From: Euborellia annulipes
Taxonomy: Eukaryota > Arthropoda > Insecta > Dermaptera > Anisolabididae
Assembly: GCA_023213315.1 (NCBI GenBank)
Contig: JAKCPI010000473.1
Span: forward strand, 27,745-91,744
Length of the DNA: 64,000 bases
Direction of reading: 5' to 3'
In this document: positions 40,175 to 51,565 of the stretch, in pieces
How the letters are laid out: the number at the start of each line of letters is the position of its first letter
Numbering within the stretch: the first letter of the stretch is position 1
Program-made: the position numbers and the translations under genes
The notes under the pieces: model-generated
What the model was told of the DNA's origin: nothing
The model's database searches: none
What the model saw: only the letters and a program-made list of their open reading frames with translations

Positions 40175-43100
40175 TTTATTATTTTTATTCCAAGGAAGAT
40201 TTTCAGGAAAATCTCGAAATCCTCCAACGCTTACGCCAAGAGATATATAAAACTAAAAAAAAAGAAATACTTATTAAAAATTTATTATTTACTAAAAAAA
40301 AAATTAAAATATACCTCTTGATCAAAAGGTGCCATTATCGAAGCTTCTTGCCATGGATTGGGAACATCGATATTTCTAAATTCACTTATATGCATCCAAC
40401 CACCGTTTGGTGGCCGTATTGTTGAAATTTCTTGATTGTCCACTTTGAATTGCATTTTTTCTATAAACAAAAATTATTTTGTTGAGTTTAGTGTCTGTTT
40501 ATATATAAATGGATGGCGGTGAAAGTGCCTCAGCCAGGAGTATTTTATGAAAAACGTGTGACTGCGGGGTGTTTATTATTCCCTAAACTTAAACTAGATA
40601 TTTTGGATTCATTTAAAAAATACGAGATTGTTCCGAAAGTAAAATCAATGCGCCATTCTTACTGTGACAGTCTCACCAAACTCGGGTCGAATGTGATCAC
40701 TTTCGTTGAATGGCGGACCTGAGTTTGGTGAGTGTTAGTCACAGTAAGGTGTCGCATTGATTTTTGTTTTACCAGAGTGGTTTCTTCAAACTGATTGCAC
40801 ACTACAAATGTCTCAATATCTGTGGCGACTATGCCGAAAAATAGTCCAAGGTGTATATATACTTCATGATGCTATGGTGTTCTGGCAATAAAGTTTTCTC
40901 GTGAAACCGCCACCGCGGGAATAATAAAGGCGAAGAACGTTTTCGTGTGAAAAAAAATTCACGCTTTCGGAACAACCCTCGTATAATAAGTCTGGAGTTT
41001 TTTTTTTATTTGAACCTTTATTCTGGATTATTCTCTAAGCAAAAACGTTAACTTTTAACATCTGTAAACAGTGTTAATTCATTTTAACACTTCCTTGCCT
41101 CAAAATGCAAAAACTAAATAGTCAATAGTGTTAAAAATTAATGTCATGTCTAGGGGGGTGACTTTAATATTTTAACGCCTTATTGAATGCATAAAAATAA
41201 TAATACAAATCAAATTAGTAATGAAAGAGGTTATCGAGGGGTGTAAAAACAAGGACAAGCAGAAAACATAGCTATCTTCATATGATCCGTTAACACCTGG
41301 GGCTAAAAAATAAAATGTTAAATGTTAACGTCTTGTTAAAACTTGGTTTAGAGAATAACATTTGTTAACGCTAATGTTATTACTTTACTTTTTAACTCCC
41401 ATTTGTTGATGTTAAATTTTAACGTCTGTTTTTAGAGAATCGACCTGATTGGCAGGAATAGTTTATAATATTGCACATTCAAAGGCCTTTTAAAGCATAA
41501 ATAAATATTTTTAAAAACTAATAGAAACTTTCTTCGAAACGTCAACTTGCTAGCAGCTTCAATTTTGCAGAATAAATATAATTTATTCTGGCCATGTGAT
41601 TCAAAAGATCCCCCTCCAGGTTTAGACTATTCTATGAATTTGCTAATGTTAAAGCGTTGGTCAAGATTGGTCATTAAATCAAAAATTAATTTACCTGGAG
41701 TCCACGTAAGTTCAAACAAATGCATATCGTCTCCCCAGCATTTGTTTGAATCCTTAGAATTCATAATCTTAGCTATATGATTATCATCTTTAACACCCAA
41801 AAGAATACCGCCTTCTAAGGTTTTGCAACCGATATCTTTTCCTGTAATAAAAAGTTGACATTAGATTATATATATCTTTCCAAACTCATCATTTTTGCGT
41901 TTTGACTTCAGCTAACATCGCATGCGCATTAGGGTGGCCCAAAAACATCGACTATTTTTTTTTTCAACTTCCGATACTGAAAAATTGGTTCCTAGACACC
42001 TTTAAAGTGCTTTCAAAGATGAGCTCTTAATTTTAATAGGGAGGTCCTCCTCATCTGTTTTCCATTTTTTCTTCAGTCCCATATGGCAAAATCCATATCT
42101 CGCCATCACTTGATCGTACAGAAAATTTCAATCCACATTTTTTGTAGGAAGTTGAAAGCTCTGCAAAAAAGGTTTTACAATTTTTATCATTTACGTTTAG
42201 AAGATATCGGAGGTCAAAGTTTGAAGAATTTAACAAAAATTCTTATTCTAAATTAAACTCGTAGATAAATGTATATTATAAAATGCGAAACATATATTTT
42301 TGTAGTAAATTAAACGCTCTACAAAATAGGTCTCTTGTTTTTAATCGATTACTCTAACCATTTAGAAGATATTCGTCCCAATGAGTATTGATTTTAATAG
42401 TTTTTTAATAAATATTTTTTTTTTTAATTTAGGCTCTATTCACACGGGGATACTCAAATCTCCGAGCAACTAGGATACTGGGTAGCGAAGCGACTCGACA
42501 TGTGTAATCCAATGGCGCCATTCACACGGGGAAACTCCAGTCGCCGATACTCGGCGACTGCGCGACTCAGTTGCCAAGAGACTGGACATGCAGGTCTCCA
42601 AGCTACTCAGTCGCCTGGTTTCCTCGATACTTTCCAAAAAATGCGCGAAAAAGAAACAAATCTGAAGCTAGTGGAGGAAATTGAAAAATTTTGATTGAGT
42701 GGGAAGAGAGGGTAAATGTTTTACATAAAAAAAAAATTTTAATGTTTAGCAAAAATAAAGATAAAAAAATTGAGAAATAACCCAAAATATTTATTTGTTT
42801 AAAATTATTGTATTAATTGTAAACAAATAATCGAGTGTTTTATTTTATTTATTTTTTTTTTTTATAGCAAAGTTTTTTTTTTTAATTTAAGGTCTTGGAG
42901 GCCATATTTATTCAAATTGAAAAAAGCAAGTTAACCAAATACAAACTATACAAATTTTATTAACAATACCAGAGTAATTATTAAGGATAACTTTTTGTCC
43001 TTCAAATATTGATGTTTAAAATTTGGAGGAACGAGTAGGTTGATAGGATACTGCGATTTAAGTAGGGCCGTGTGAATATGAAGCAACTACAGTCTCGAAG

Positions 43101-46100
43101 CTACCAGTCTCGAGTCTACTAGTCGACAAGTATCCGAGATTTGAGTATCCCGTGTGAATAAGCCTTAAGGTCTTTTTCGGCAACGGAGGCCATTTATACC
43201 CTGTCTCTAATTATTTCAATTTATTGGAAATTGAAATATATTGTCGCATGAGAAGAGGTGCGAACCCTGGGTACAGAAAGCGAGTACACATTGGGATGTA
43301 AATGCGAATATCTTCTAAACGGTAAGAGTTATGAAAAAACTGTAAAATACCTTTTTTGTAGAGCGTTCAATTTCCTATAAAAAATGTGGATAGAAATTTT
43401 CTGTACGATCAAGTAATGACGAGATATGGATTTTGCCATATAGGACTGAAGAAAAAATGGAAAACTGAGATGAGGAGAAGAGCTTCCTATTTAAATTGGA
43501 GAGCCATCTTTTAAAGAGTGTCTAGGAACCCATTTTTGAGAGTCGGAAGTTTAAAAAAAATTGATTTTTTTGGCCCACCCTAATGCGCATGCGTTTTCAA
43601 ACGGATTTATCCGAAAACAAAATTAAAATCCTCTTATTTTTTTCAGTTAAAATATTACCTTCATAATTTAAATTACTGTTTCCTCGAGATTGCGCTATTC
43701 TTATTTGTCCGGAAGCATAATGTTCACTTCCATATTTATTATTTTTTGGAACTAGCATAAGTTCTAAAAGAGAAATAATAAATATTATGCCCAAAAAAAG
43801 ATCCAACTTCTATGTATAAAAATAAAAAGGATTTACGAGGTAATATCCAATCTCCTTTTGGTAATTTTGCCTGAATTTCAACAATCCCATATTGGAAAGA
43901 GAAACTTTTCTTTGTTGTGATCCTACTAGATGTTATTGGAGGAAGAATATTCCAATAAATTCCCCGTTTTCTACATTCTTTAGGCTTATTAGATGTGCAT
44001 TTACTGAAACAAAAAAAATATTTATTAGCAACTCAATTTGTGAAATTTCCGACAAGAATTCCCTTTTCACTTTCCGCATCACATTTAAAGCTGAAGCTTG
44101 AATTGCGATAAAAATCAATTTTTGCTTTCCAGCTGTGATATTTCACTAAACTAATAAAAGTCGTTGAAATAGTTACCTGCCGAGATCAACCGTTGAACGA
44201 AGGAATTCTCTACTTTGTATACTTGGTTTGATTGTAATTGTTGATGTTTGAGAATTATATTGGCTAAAAAATCAAATGATTTTATATTTATCGCACCGAA
44301 ATCTATTTAGAGATTCAAAATATTATCCTTACGTTTCATTTCCATTATCATAGATAACAAATTCATAATCCTAAAAATGTGAATTTGTATTATTTATTTA
44401 TTAAGAAATTAAAAAAAAAAAAGAGAGTAAAGATAAATTATTATCAAAATGATAGGAAATGTTTTATCTTTTTTTAATTCCTGTAATACAAACAGGAAAT
44501 TATTTTTGTGTTTATCAATTAAACATTCTTTTGAAATCCCCAATTATTAAAAAAAAAACATTTTTTTTTCCAAATAGAGGTTATGACTTCGGTAAATCCC
44601 CCCCCCCCCTCCTGATTTGTGTAGATAATAAAATTTGTAATCATTAAGCCAAGGACAGATGGACGTCAATAAATTCAACTGTGAAGTTATTAGGGTTGAT
44701 CAAATGAAAAGGTACGAAACGACGTAAAAACTTAACAGTTAAATATTTGCAAATTCCGCCATGGGACAACGTAGCTAGACATCTCTGGACTCTGGATTCT
44801 GCTCCATGATAACGCGCATCCACATGTCTCCAGAGTCACACACATGGAACTGGCCAAGTTCAAGTGGGAGACATTGGACCATCCGCCCTACAGTCCGGAC
44901 ATGTTCCATGTGTTTGGTCCACTGAAGAAACATCTAAAAGGGAAGCGCTTCAACTCGGACGGTGTACTCATGGATGCTGTGAAGGACTGGACCTCGTCAC
45001 GGCCATACCAATCCTGGGAACAAGGAATCCTACGGCTTGTTCATCAGTGGGATCGTTGTGCTTAGGCCTATGATGTATATTTTGAATAAAGTCTACATAT
45101 GTACCCACAGTGTCGTTTCGTACCTTTTCATTTGATCAACCCTAATACATTAACTTCCTAACTCTAGCTCTTCCTCCTGGGTTCATTTCTAGCTAGTGTA
45201 TAAAGCTAGTCTATAAATTGACATTCATTAACTAATAAAAAGTATGCAATTTGAATCTTTTTCTTTAATTCTTTAATAAAAATAAATGAAATAACCGGCG
45301 AGTCAGCGATGTGAACATCATGGCTCCATCTGTTTGAATCAATCCCATTTTCAAAATATTCTTGAAAGATAACAGTTCCAGTACAAATTTTTTGCCCGTT
45401 AACTTTTGTTATTCCTTTCGGACAGATATTAAAAGTAGATGATGGTCCATTTATATCATATGAGTTAAAACCTAAAAGGAAAATATTATTATTTGATAAA
45501 GAGAGCAAAATTATAACATTAAATTAACGAATTATTATATTTTTTAATTAATTAATTGTTAAACATGCATTGTTGAACAAAATATAAATATAAATTAAAT
45601 TAGTCACATGCATGCTGTACCAACTGCAACACAATGGGGCACAATTTTGATTTGTTCTCCAAAATCGGGAATAATAAAAAAACGGGAAATTTTATATAAA
45701 AATTGATGGGAGACAGAGTTGTCAAATTTCATATGGACTGTAATGGCATAAATTACATATACATGAAAAAATTGGTTGTGAGCTGAATTAATAAAAATTG
45801 AGAGACGTTGAATGTCAATCAACACAAAGGGCGCAATAAAATTTTTACCTTTTCGTTAAAATTTTTAATTTTGTATAAATTATTAAATAGAGAACAATTT
45901 AAACTGTTAATGGGTAAAATTAAACTAATTATAATAGAAGAAATAAGGAAAATTTAATCATTTACCGCGAAACTCTCTGAGCCATTGCCCTCGAAAGTGA
46001 ATTTTTTAAAAACCGACTTGTCCAAATGACACATGTTCATATTAAATATAAACATGAAAATTGAAAGTAAATATATCTGCGATTAATTAATTTATTTTTA

Positions 46101-46886
46101 TAATGTAAACATTGTGTAAAATTATATATAAAAAGAAGATTTTTCTTTCAATTTGTCATGTGATGAAGGCAAAATAAAATTTTCGCCGAAACGTTTCTTA
46201 TTGGAATTTGTATTTTCATTGGCCCAAAACCTCTTTGGCTGCAACCCAACATTACAATTCAATTTATACTGGAAATTACATTATACAAGGACCAGGATAT
46301 TTTAAAATTATCAAATGATTTCAAACAAACAAAAGTGCTATAAAAGATACAAAGAATTATAAAAAAACAAAAACATAAAACTAAAGAGGTCAATAGGCCA
46401 ATGAAAATTAATTAAATTTATCTAAATATTCAAAAAAAATTTTAATTTTAAATTCCGTCTTAAGTTTATTTGCATTTATTTTCACGGCTTCTTAAAATAA
46501 AGTTTTTTTTTTAATTGAAATGAAATGCGAAACTTTTATTTTTACTTTTCTTTGACATTTCTAAGCCAAGAGTTAAAATTTTTGTCCCTTTTATACATAG
46601 AGAGTTTGAAGTAAATTTGATTTTTTATCTTTGAATTAATTTTAACAATAAATAACGGGGAAAAAAAATGAAATTTCCAATAAAAATAGAAACAAAATAA
46701 CAAGGAAAAACCCAAGAAAAATGAATTATGAGCAAGAAAATACAGAAATTAGTCTATTATATATTAAAATAAAATTTTACCTATATTTGGTCTTGGATTA
46801 TTTGAGTTCTGAGCTATTACAAATTGGAAAATTAATAAAAAGTTTAATCTAAACACGAGCCATTTATTTTGGCTGACCGAAATCAT
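40175..46886 (-). CDS. GNBP / beta-1,3-glucan-binding protein (GH16-like), last exon not found
   Basis: Nine exons on the minus strand: 46886-46781, 45471-45296, 44370-44333, 44263-44177, 44003-43837, 43763-43659, 41841-41695, 40460-40315, 40252-40175; 350 codons, all phases agree. Exon 1 encodes a signal peptide (LVFRLNFLLIFQFVIAQ), so the protein is secreted. Then follow ICPKGITKVNGQKICTG, FENGIDSNRWSHDVHI, NILPPITSSRITTKKSFSFQ, YGIVEIQAKLPKGDWILPQL, EHYASGQIRIAQSRGN, CWGDDMHLFELTWTPEKMQF, IMAPFDQEFYISLGVSVGGF. This is the GH16-like fold of insect and crustacean glucan-recognition proteins. At the usual GH16 active site (ExDxxE) the sequence is ASGQIRIAQSRGN, so it is probably a sensor, not a glucanase. 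No CBM39 precedes the fold. The final exon after FPENLPWNKNNK was not recognised; without splicing, a stop follows 19 codons later. Confidence 0.92.
40623..40981. mobile_element. Mariner-type MITE in GNBP intron 7
   Basis: Ends CGAGATTGTTCCGAAAG and CTTTCGGAACAACCCTCG with TA on both sides. A second inverted pair inside (ACTGTGACAGTCTCACCAAA and TTTGGTGAGTGTTAGTCACA, GT). No transposase. Confidence 0.8.
41029..41440. mobile_element. TTAACG-rich element, second copy
   Basis: Ends TATTCTCTAAGC and TTTTTAGAGAAT; shares AGTCAATAGTGTTAAAAATT, AATGTCATGTCTAGGGGG and AAACTTGGTTTAGA with 15771-16270. It lies in GNBP intron 7. Confidence 0.75.
42432..43164. mobile_element. TTAA-type (piggyBac-like) MITE, 733 bp
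   Basis: Ends GGCTCTATTCACACGGGGAT and ATCCCGTGTGAATAAGCC; flanks TTTA and TTAA. Subterminal repeats of CTCAAATCTC, CAGTCGCC and ACTCGGCGACTG words. No transposase; a frame at 42500-42694 is accidental. Confidence 0.88.
43166..43275 (-). mobile_element. SINE-B fragment
   Basis: Minus-strand text: B-box-like GGTTCGCACC, then GCGACAATATATTTCAATTT, TAAATGGCCTCCGTTGCCGA, AAAAGACC. It directly abuts the TTAA element. Confidence 0.65.
44690..45145 (+). mobile_element. Internally deleted mariner element with long inverted ends
   Basis: About 35-bp perfect ends: TTAGGGTTGATCAAATGAAA, AGGTACGAAACGAC and its mirror at 45110-45145; TA on both sides. It encodes the C-terminal catalytic part only: LHDNAHPHVS-type text with the second Asp, then HPPYSPDMFHVFGPLKKHLK, GKRFNSD. 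The third catalytic Asp region is altered (PDMFHVF). It lies in GNBP intron 2, antisense to the gene. The perfect ends suggest recent movement. Confidence 0.92.
46151..46200 (+). ncRNA. Degenerate hammerhead-like motif
   Basis: GTGATGA (core C changed to G), stem II AGGC...GCC, then GAAACGTT. Stem I pairing is weak. A decayed relative of the Penelope-type motif, in GNBP intron 1, antisense. Confidence 0.4.
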
Positions 46887-47342
46887 TTCAGCACAAGCTA
46901 CGCACAGGATGAATTTTATACAACTGATGATATATCAAAAAGACAGAGCAACTCAGCTGGTAGGCAGCCTTGGCCTTAGGCGACCTTACATCCGAGCGTC
47001 AAACTTGTTTCTTTCCTTCTTCGATGATATTCGAGGAAATAGCGCTAAAATCACAAACGAAAACTTTCTTAAAGATATATTTGAGATGATCTGAGTAAGA
47101 TGCTTATAAAATCAAAAGTTAATTCTATAAGGAAGTAAACAAGGACAAAATATAGAGGTCAAGAAACGAAAAAAAAAAAATAAACCTTGGGGGAAAGTTA
47201 AAAAAAATAAAATTAGGAGGTTCCAAACCCTCTTGTGTTAAATAAATAAAAATATAGTGGTAAAATAGAAATGTTTTCAAGAGAAGATTACCCTGGTTTG
47301 AGATCCTAATCTTCTTAATTAATTATTAATTAAATCTTAATT

Positions 47343-47704
47343 CTTTGTAGCCAAGGAATTAAATAACTTTTATTTAATTATTAATCGTCGACGTTTCGGT
47401 CGTGATGACCTGCCTCATGACGATTAGTTGTCAAAATACAAGATTTACAGTATTATTTTTATTTGACATTACAAACTATACAATATATATATATATTTTT
47501 TAAATGTCTACTGCATGTACTATGGGTTCAATTTGAGTCATTAAAAATATATTGTATAGTTTGCAATGACAAATAAAAATAATAATACTGTGCATCTTGT
47601 ATTTTGACAACTAATCGTTCTGAGGAAGGTTGTGATTTACGACCGAAACGACGACGATTAACAATTAAATAAAAGTTTTTTTATTTAATTCCTTGGCTAC
47701 AAAG
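47343..47704. repeat. About 360-bp palindrome with hammerhead motifs in both arms
   Basis: The left arm (CTTTGTAGCCAAGGAATTAA) mirrors the right arm (TTAATTCCTTGGCTACAAAG). The left motif (47382-47426, minus) keeps an 8-bp stem I TAATCGTC/GACGATTA but has a mutated core (CATGAGG). The right motif (47612-47660, plus) has CTGAGGA and GAAAC but GAC at the cleavage site. Each is damaged differently. Confidence 0.75.
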
Positions 47705-48000
47705 TCTCCTATATCCAATTCAAAGTCTACAAACACTTCTCATCGCTAGTTTATATTTTTTTAAATTTATTCACTTGTCAGTTCGAAAAATAAAAATAGT
47801 GTACAAAATTCCCAATAGATGGCTCTAGTAATCTTATTAGTGAGATTGGAAGAAATTATATCAAGTTTTTTGAAGCTCTTTATAACATTACTTTATCCCC
47901 TATAAATGGGCTTAGTAGCCGAAAGGGCAAAAATTAAAAGAAAAAAATCTAAATGAATGCATTTTAATTATTTTTTCTTAAAAAAAAAAAATTAAATAAT

Positions 48001-48140
48001 CAGGCCTGGATCTTAAAAAGAATATTATTTTAACATATGTATATTCCATGAAAGGGGAGGGAGGGGCGAACTCATTTTTAAATATCCCCCTCCTCCATAC
48101 ACAAAAATATTTTTAAAATATCTCAGAATCCCGAGGGCCC
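48001..48140. mobile_element. Fragment of the 49530 GC-rich element
   Basis: GCGAACTCATTTTTAAATA, CCATACACAAAAATA and GAGGGCCCCGGGCCCTCTCA, AAGACAA are shared with 49567-49740. Ends are missing. Confidence 0.75.
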
Positions 48141-48269
48141 CGGGCCCTCTCAAAGACAATTTTTTTTTTATCTAAATTTTTCTGTTTTTGTCTGATATTT
48201 ATAAATTTGAAATATGAATTCTAAAACATCACACCAGATTTAAAAAAAATGCCTTCATTCTACGCGCCA

Positions 48270-48538
48270 TCTCCCCCACTCCTTTTTCAATCCCCTCCTT
48301 TTTTCAAGGAGAAGGGGAAGCCAGCCATCTTGGATCAGTTGGCTTTTCGCGCGCCATTCATTCACATCACATCCGCGTTTTTTATTAAAAGTTTTTTTTT
48401 TATTTTGTGATTATTAGTGTTCATCAGTGTTTTAATTAGTGTTTTAATTAGTGCCCTTGGATAATGGATTATTAATCTTCTTCGTCTTCGTCTCACACTG
48501 CGGGTCGACTCAGGATTATTATTAATGGTAGGACCTAT
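48270..48538 (+). promoter_or_regulatory. Candidate promoter and first exon of an unassigned plus-strand gene
   Basis: An abrupt GC-richer island in AT-rich DNA: GCGCGCCATTCATTCACATC, a repeated GTGTTTTAATTAGTG, then CTCACACTGCGGGTCGACTC. It ends with a plausible donor after ATTAATG (GTAGGA at 48539). A short uORF (ATGGATTATTAA) is present. No coding sequence follows directly. This is an inference from composition and splice signal only. Confidence 0.35.
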
Positions 48539-48540
48539 TT

Positions 48541-49029
48541 ATAATATTTAGGTTAATTACTCTCACTCTCTCTATTCTCTTGTAAAATTGTGTATCCTAA
48601 AATTATCTACCATATAAATTTGTATTTGATAAAAATCCTATTTCATATTTTTTTATTATATAAATGTCTTATATCATTTTAATAATTCGTTATTAAATTA
48701 GATTTCTAAGAATATATATTTTATTGTATTCTTGGAACTTGATTGTCGCGTGCATAAGAGAATCAAATCATACAACAAGCTTGTTCTTAGTTAGTTCGAA
48801 CTCTTGCCGCTTGATGTCACTCAATCTGAGATGATATGAAAGTGTCTTTCCTATTTTTAATTACTCCACAATTTATAATTCATCTTTTCTTAAAATGAAT
48901 TTGGTATATTTTAATTTTGTTTGTTTTTTTTTTGTTAGGCGGTTATAATTGGATAAAATTAATAGGTGATGATTAGAAATCTAATTTTACTATTATTTTT
49001 CCTACACCAAATTTTTTTTCATATCGATC
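48541..49029. other. AT-rich sequence, possibly intronic
   Basis: No gene, repeat end or RNA feature recognised. Confidence 0.35.
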
Positions 49030-49037
49030 CATCCCAG

Positions 49038-49491
49038 CACTGGCGCAACCAAGGGGGGGGGGGGGGTTAGGGTTTTAACCCCCCCAGGAGAAAAAAAAAC
49101 CAAAATATATATTACAAATAGAAAAGAAAAAATATAATCATTTCGGTTCCGCAAAAGAGGAAATGTTCCGCGGGCGGTGCATGGGAAAAATTTGGTTCCG
49201 CGGGCGGCGGCACATGGGAAAAAACTTTGGTTCCGCGGGCGGCAAAAATTTAGCGACTCTAAAAAAAAGATAAAATATTTTTACGGACGGAAAAAAATTT
49301 CCCCCGCAGGGCGGCAAAAATTTTAGCGTGTCTAAAAAAATGGTAAAATATTTTTACGGGCTGAAAAAATTTCCCCGCAGGGGAAAAAATTTTGATTCCG
49401 CGAAAAAAAAAAATTTTCACAGAAAAATTTTTGAGATCAGCCCCCCTCGCCGAAAAACCGCCCCCAGGAGCAAATCCTGATTGCGCCACTG
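49038..49491. mobile_element. hAT-type MITE with exact 8-bp duplication
   Basis: Ends CACTGGCGCAACC and GATTGCGCCACTG; duplication CATCCCAG on both sides (49030-49037, 49492-49499). The interior has G-runs and repeated GGTTCCGCGGGCGGC words, also seen in 61660-61740. A shadow ORF on the minus strand is not a gene. Confidence 0.93.
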
Positions 49492-49529
49492 CATCCCAGT
49501 GAGGATATTGTCATGGTTAACTTTTAAAC

Positions 49530-49820
49530 AGAGGCGTACCGAGACGGTTGGGGGGGGGCGCCTATATACATTTTGTACCAAGGAGGGGGGGGCAAACTCA
49601 TTTTTAAATACCCCCCCTCCTCCATACACAAAAACATTTTAAAAATACCGTATATCCCTGAATCCCGAGGGCCCCGGGCCCTCTCAAAGACAAATTTTCA
49701 ATATTTTTTTTTAATCTAAATTTTTGGGTTTTTGGTGAGCCCTGAGGGCACCAAATATTTGGGGGCCTGCTCGAGGCCTGGGGCGGACCCCCCCCCGCCC
49801 CCCTTCGGTACGCTTCTGCA
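49530..49820. mobile_element. hAT-like GC-rich MITE, no clear duplication
   Basis: Ends CAGAGGCGTACCGAGACGG and CCCCCTTCGGTACGCTTCTG are inverted. Flanks do not match over 8 bp, so one end may be rearranged. The centre has GAGGGCCCCGGGCCCTCTC, a perfect palindrome core. Confidence 0.7.
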
Positions 49821-50159
49821 AACATTCTTTCTCACTTCGTACAAATTCACACATGCTATTTGTTTAAATAATTTGAAATATGTTGAATCATTTATTACTA
49901 TGAGTCATATGGGTGCGTAAAATCTTTTCAGGCATTTCCGATCATCAAGGAGATGCTGCGGTTTTTGTTAGCCTAATATTACAATATGAAAATTTAAAAT
50001 TCACGAAACATTCAATTATCATTATTAGTAAATGAATACCGGTAACTAGAAAAAGGAAAAATGGAAACAATAGAAAAAAAAATTCTATTTATTTATTATT
50101 TCCATTTAATTTGAATTCCCGGTGAGGAATTTTTCTTTAACGAGAACTTTGTTGCTCAG

Positions 50160-50387
50160 GGGCCCACATCTTCTGGGTACGTGGATGGCGACCACGAGCT
50201 ACCCGAGCTGGGACAGACAGTCCTGTTCTTTGTATGTCCGTCTCCCTTCTTTCCTCTTTTCAACAGGCGCCAGACCGTGCGACGGGCCGGCCTGTTCTCT
50301 CCTTCTCGGTCACAAAAACGAATGATAGGGTTGGAGGGAAAAAATGAGGTCCGCCGACCCCGCATCGAGGAAATAAGGCGATGACAG
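50160..50387 (+). CDS. Candidate coding exon, unassigned
   Basis: A GC-rich open stretch in AT-rich DNA. After acceptor gttgctcag the frame reads GPTSSGYVDGDHELPELGQT, VLFF with a good donor (GTATGT) at 50232. Without splicing it stays open to TGA at 50385 (RRQTVRRAGLFSPSRSQKR and more). I do not recognise the product. It could join the candidate exon at 57092. The opposite strand is also open, so coding strand is not certain. Confidence 0.35.
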
Positions 50388-50464
50388 AAGAAGAAGTCAG
50401 GCAAATTAGATGAATCTGATTGAATCCTTAATGTGAACAAGATTTTTTTTAAGTCGTTTAAGGC

Positions 50465-50629
50465 CATGGGCGTAACTAGAGAATTTGGCTGGGGGGGGGG
50501 GGCATGGGACCAGCAATCCTCCGGTGGGCCTGGAAAGCCCCATATTTTCTCAATTTTTCTTGGGGGGGGGGCGAAGGAGCCTTCTGGGGGGAGAGGCAGC
50601 CCCCCCGGCACCCCCTAGTTACGCCCATT
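50465..50629. mobile_element. hAT-type MITE, second copy of the CATGGGCGTAACTAG family
   Basis: Ends CATGGGCGTAACTAGAGAAT and CACCCCCTAGTTACGCCCAT; TTTAAGGC flanks both sides (50457-50464, 50630-50637). Same family as 30595-30735. Confidence 0.92.
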
Positions 50630-50663
50630 TTTAAGGCTGAACGAAGGGTTATCGTGTAATTAA

Positions 50664-50888
50664 TTTTTAAAAGAAGAGGAAGATTTATTGAAGTAATTGG
50701 ACCAAGGTGTTGTGGTATAACAATAAAATTTTTTGCTGTTTGCTTTATTCTAATCTAACGTCTGGCGACTGGCTAGCAACAGTTTCGGTAGCCAAGCCAG
50801 TCGTCAGACTTTAGAATAAAGCAAACAGCAATAAATTTTATTATTATTCTCCAATTACTGCAATAAATCTTCCTCTTCTTTTAAATAT
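50664..50888. repeat. 225-bp palindrome
   Basis: TTTTTAAAAGAAGAGGAAGA mirrors TCTTCCTCTTCTTTTAAATA; inner words GCTGTTTGCTTTATTCTAA and mirror. The centre (ACGTCTGGCGACTGGCTAGC, then GTTTCGGTAGCC) keeps only a trace of a GAAAC motif; no complete hammerhead core is visible. Confidence 0.75.
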
Positions 50889-51565
50889 TATTGATAATTG
50901 CACCAATCCAACGGAAAGTGTAATTAATTATTAAAAAATTGAAATTTAACATGTAATCTATAGGGAATATAGACGAAACGCACACATTTCGAATAATGTA
51001 GCCACGTCTGATAAAGATTAAAAAAAAAAAATCTATTTTTATTATCAATTAACTTCCATAGAATACGTTAAAAATAAAATCAAAATTTTCTGACCAAGGT
51101 TTTTAAAAATATTTTAACAAGAAAGACAAAAAATTCACGAAAATGTGAGTCCACCATATTTAAAAATAACTAAGTCACGTGACTCAGATAAGTGTGGACA
51201 ACTTCTCAAAAAATAAAACGCGTTTCACGCTTTTACTTACATTCTTTTTTTAATGGCGATATTTTTTCTCGCAAATCGCCCACCCATTGTGTCTAAACTG
51301 ATTTGCATTACCCATTGAAATATTATAAATAAAAAATACAACGGCAAGATCAACATAAACAGCAATGTTGCCAGATCTATATTATGTGATTAAATACTTG
51401 AGTCATAATCATTTATTTATTATTTTGGTAATTAAATTATTAACTTAATCCAAGGATACGTCACAACTGAATTATAATAATGAATTTAAAAAAAAAAAAA
51501 TATTATTGTTAAGTTCATTATTAATCTTCCAGTTGGCCGTGTTTTTCCCAAATGTATAGGTCATT
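50889..51565. other. AT-rich sequence, no gene recognised
   Basis: Low complexity; nothing supported. Confidence 0.35.

Larger units (their letters stand above)
41919..43593. mobile_element. Large inverted-repeat element with nested TTAA element and SINE
   Basis: Arms of at least 300 bp: left CGCATGCGCATTAGGGTGGC, CC then ATGGCAAAATCCATATCTCG; right CGAGATATGGATTTTGCCAT, then GGCCCACCCTAATGCGCATG, CG. Arms differ by scattered changes. No transposase. The centre holds 42432-43164 and a SINE-B copy. It occupies GNBP intron 6. Confidence 0.85.

Noticed and set aside
49038..50611. Long minus-strand ORFs (76, 70, 73 and 151 codons) as genes
   Set aside because: They run through hAT MITE ends and G/C runs (poly-Gly, poly-Pro text) and start or stop at element borders. 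Shadows of mobile DNA.
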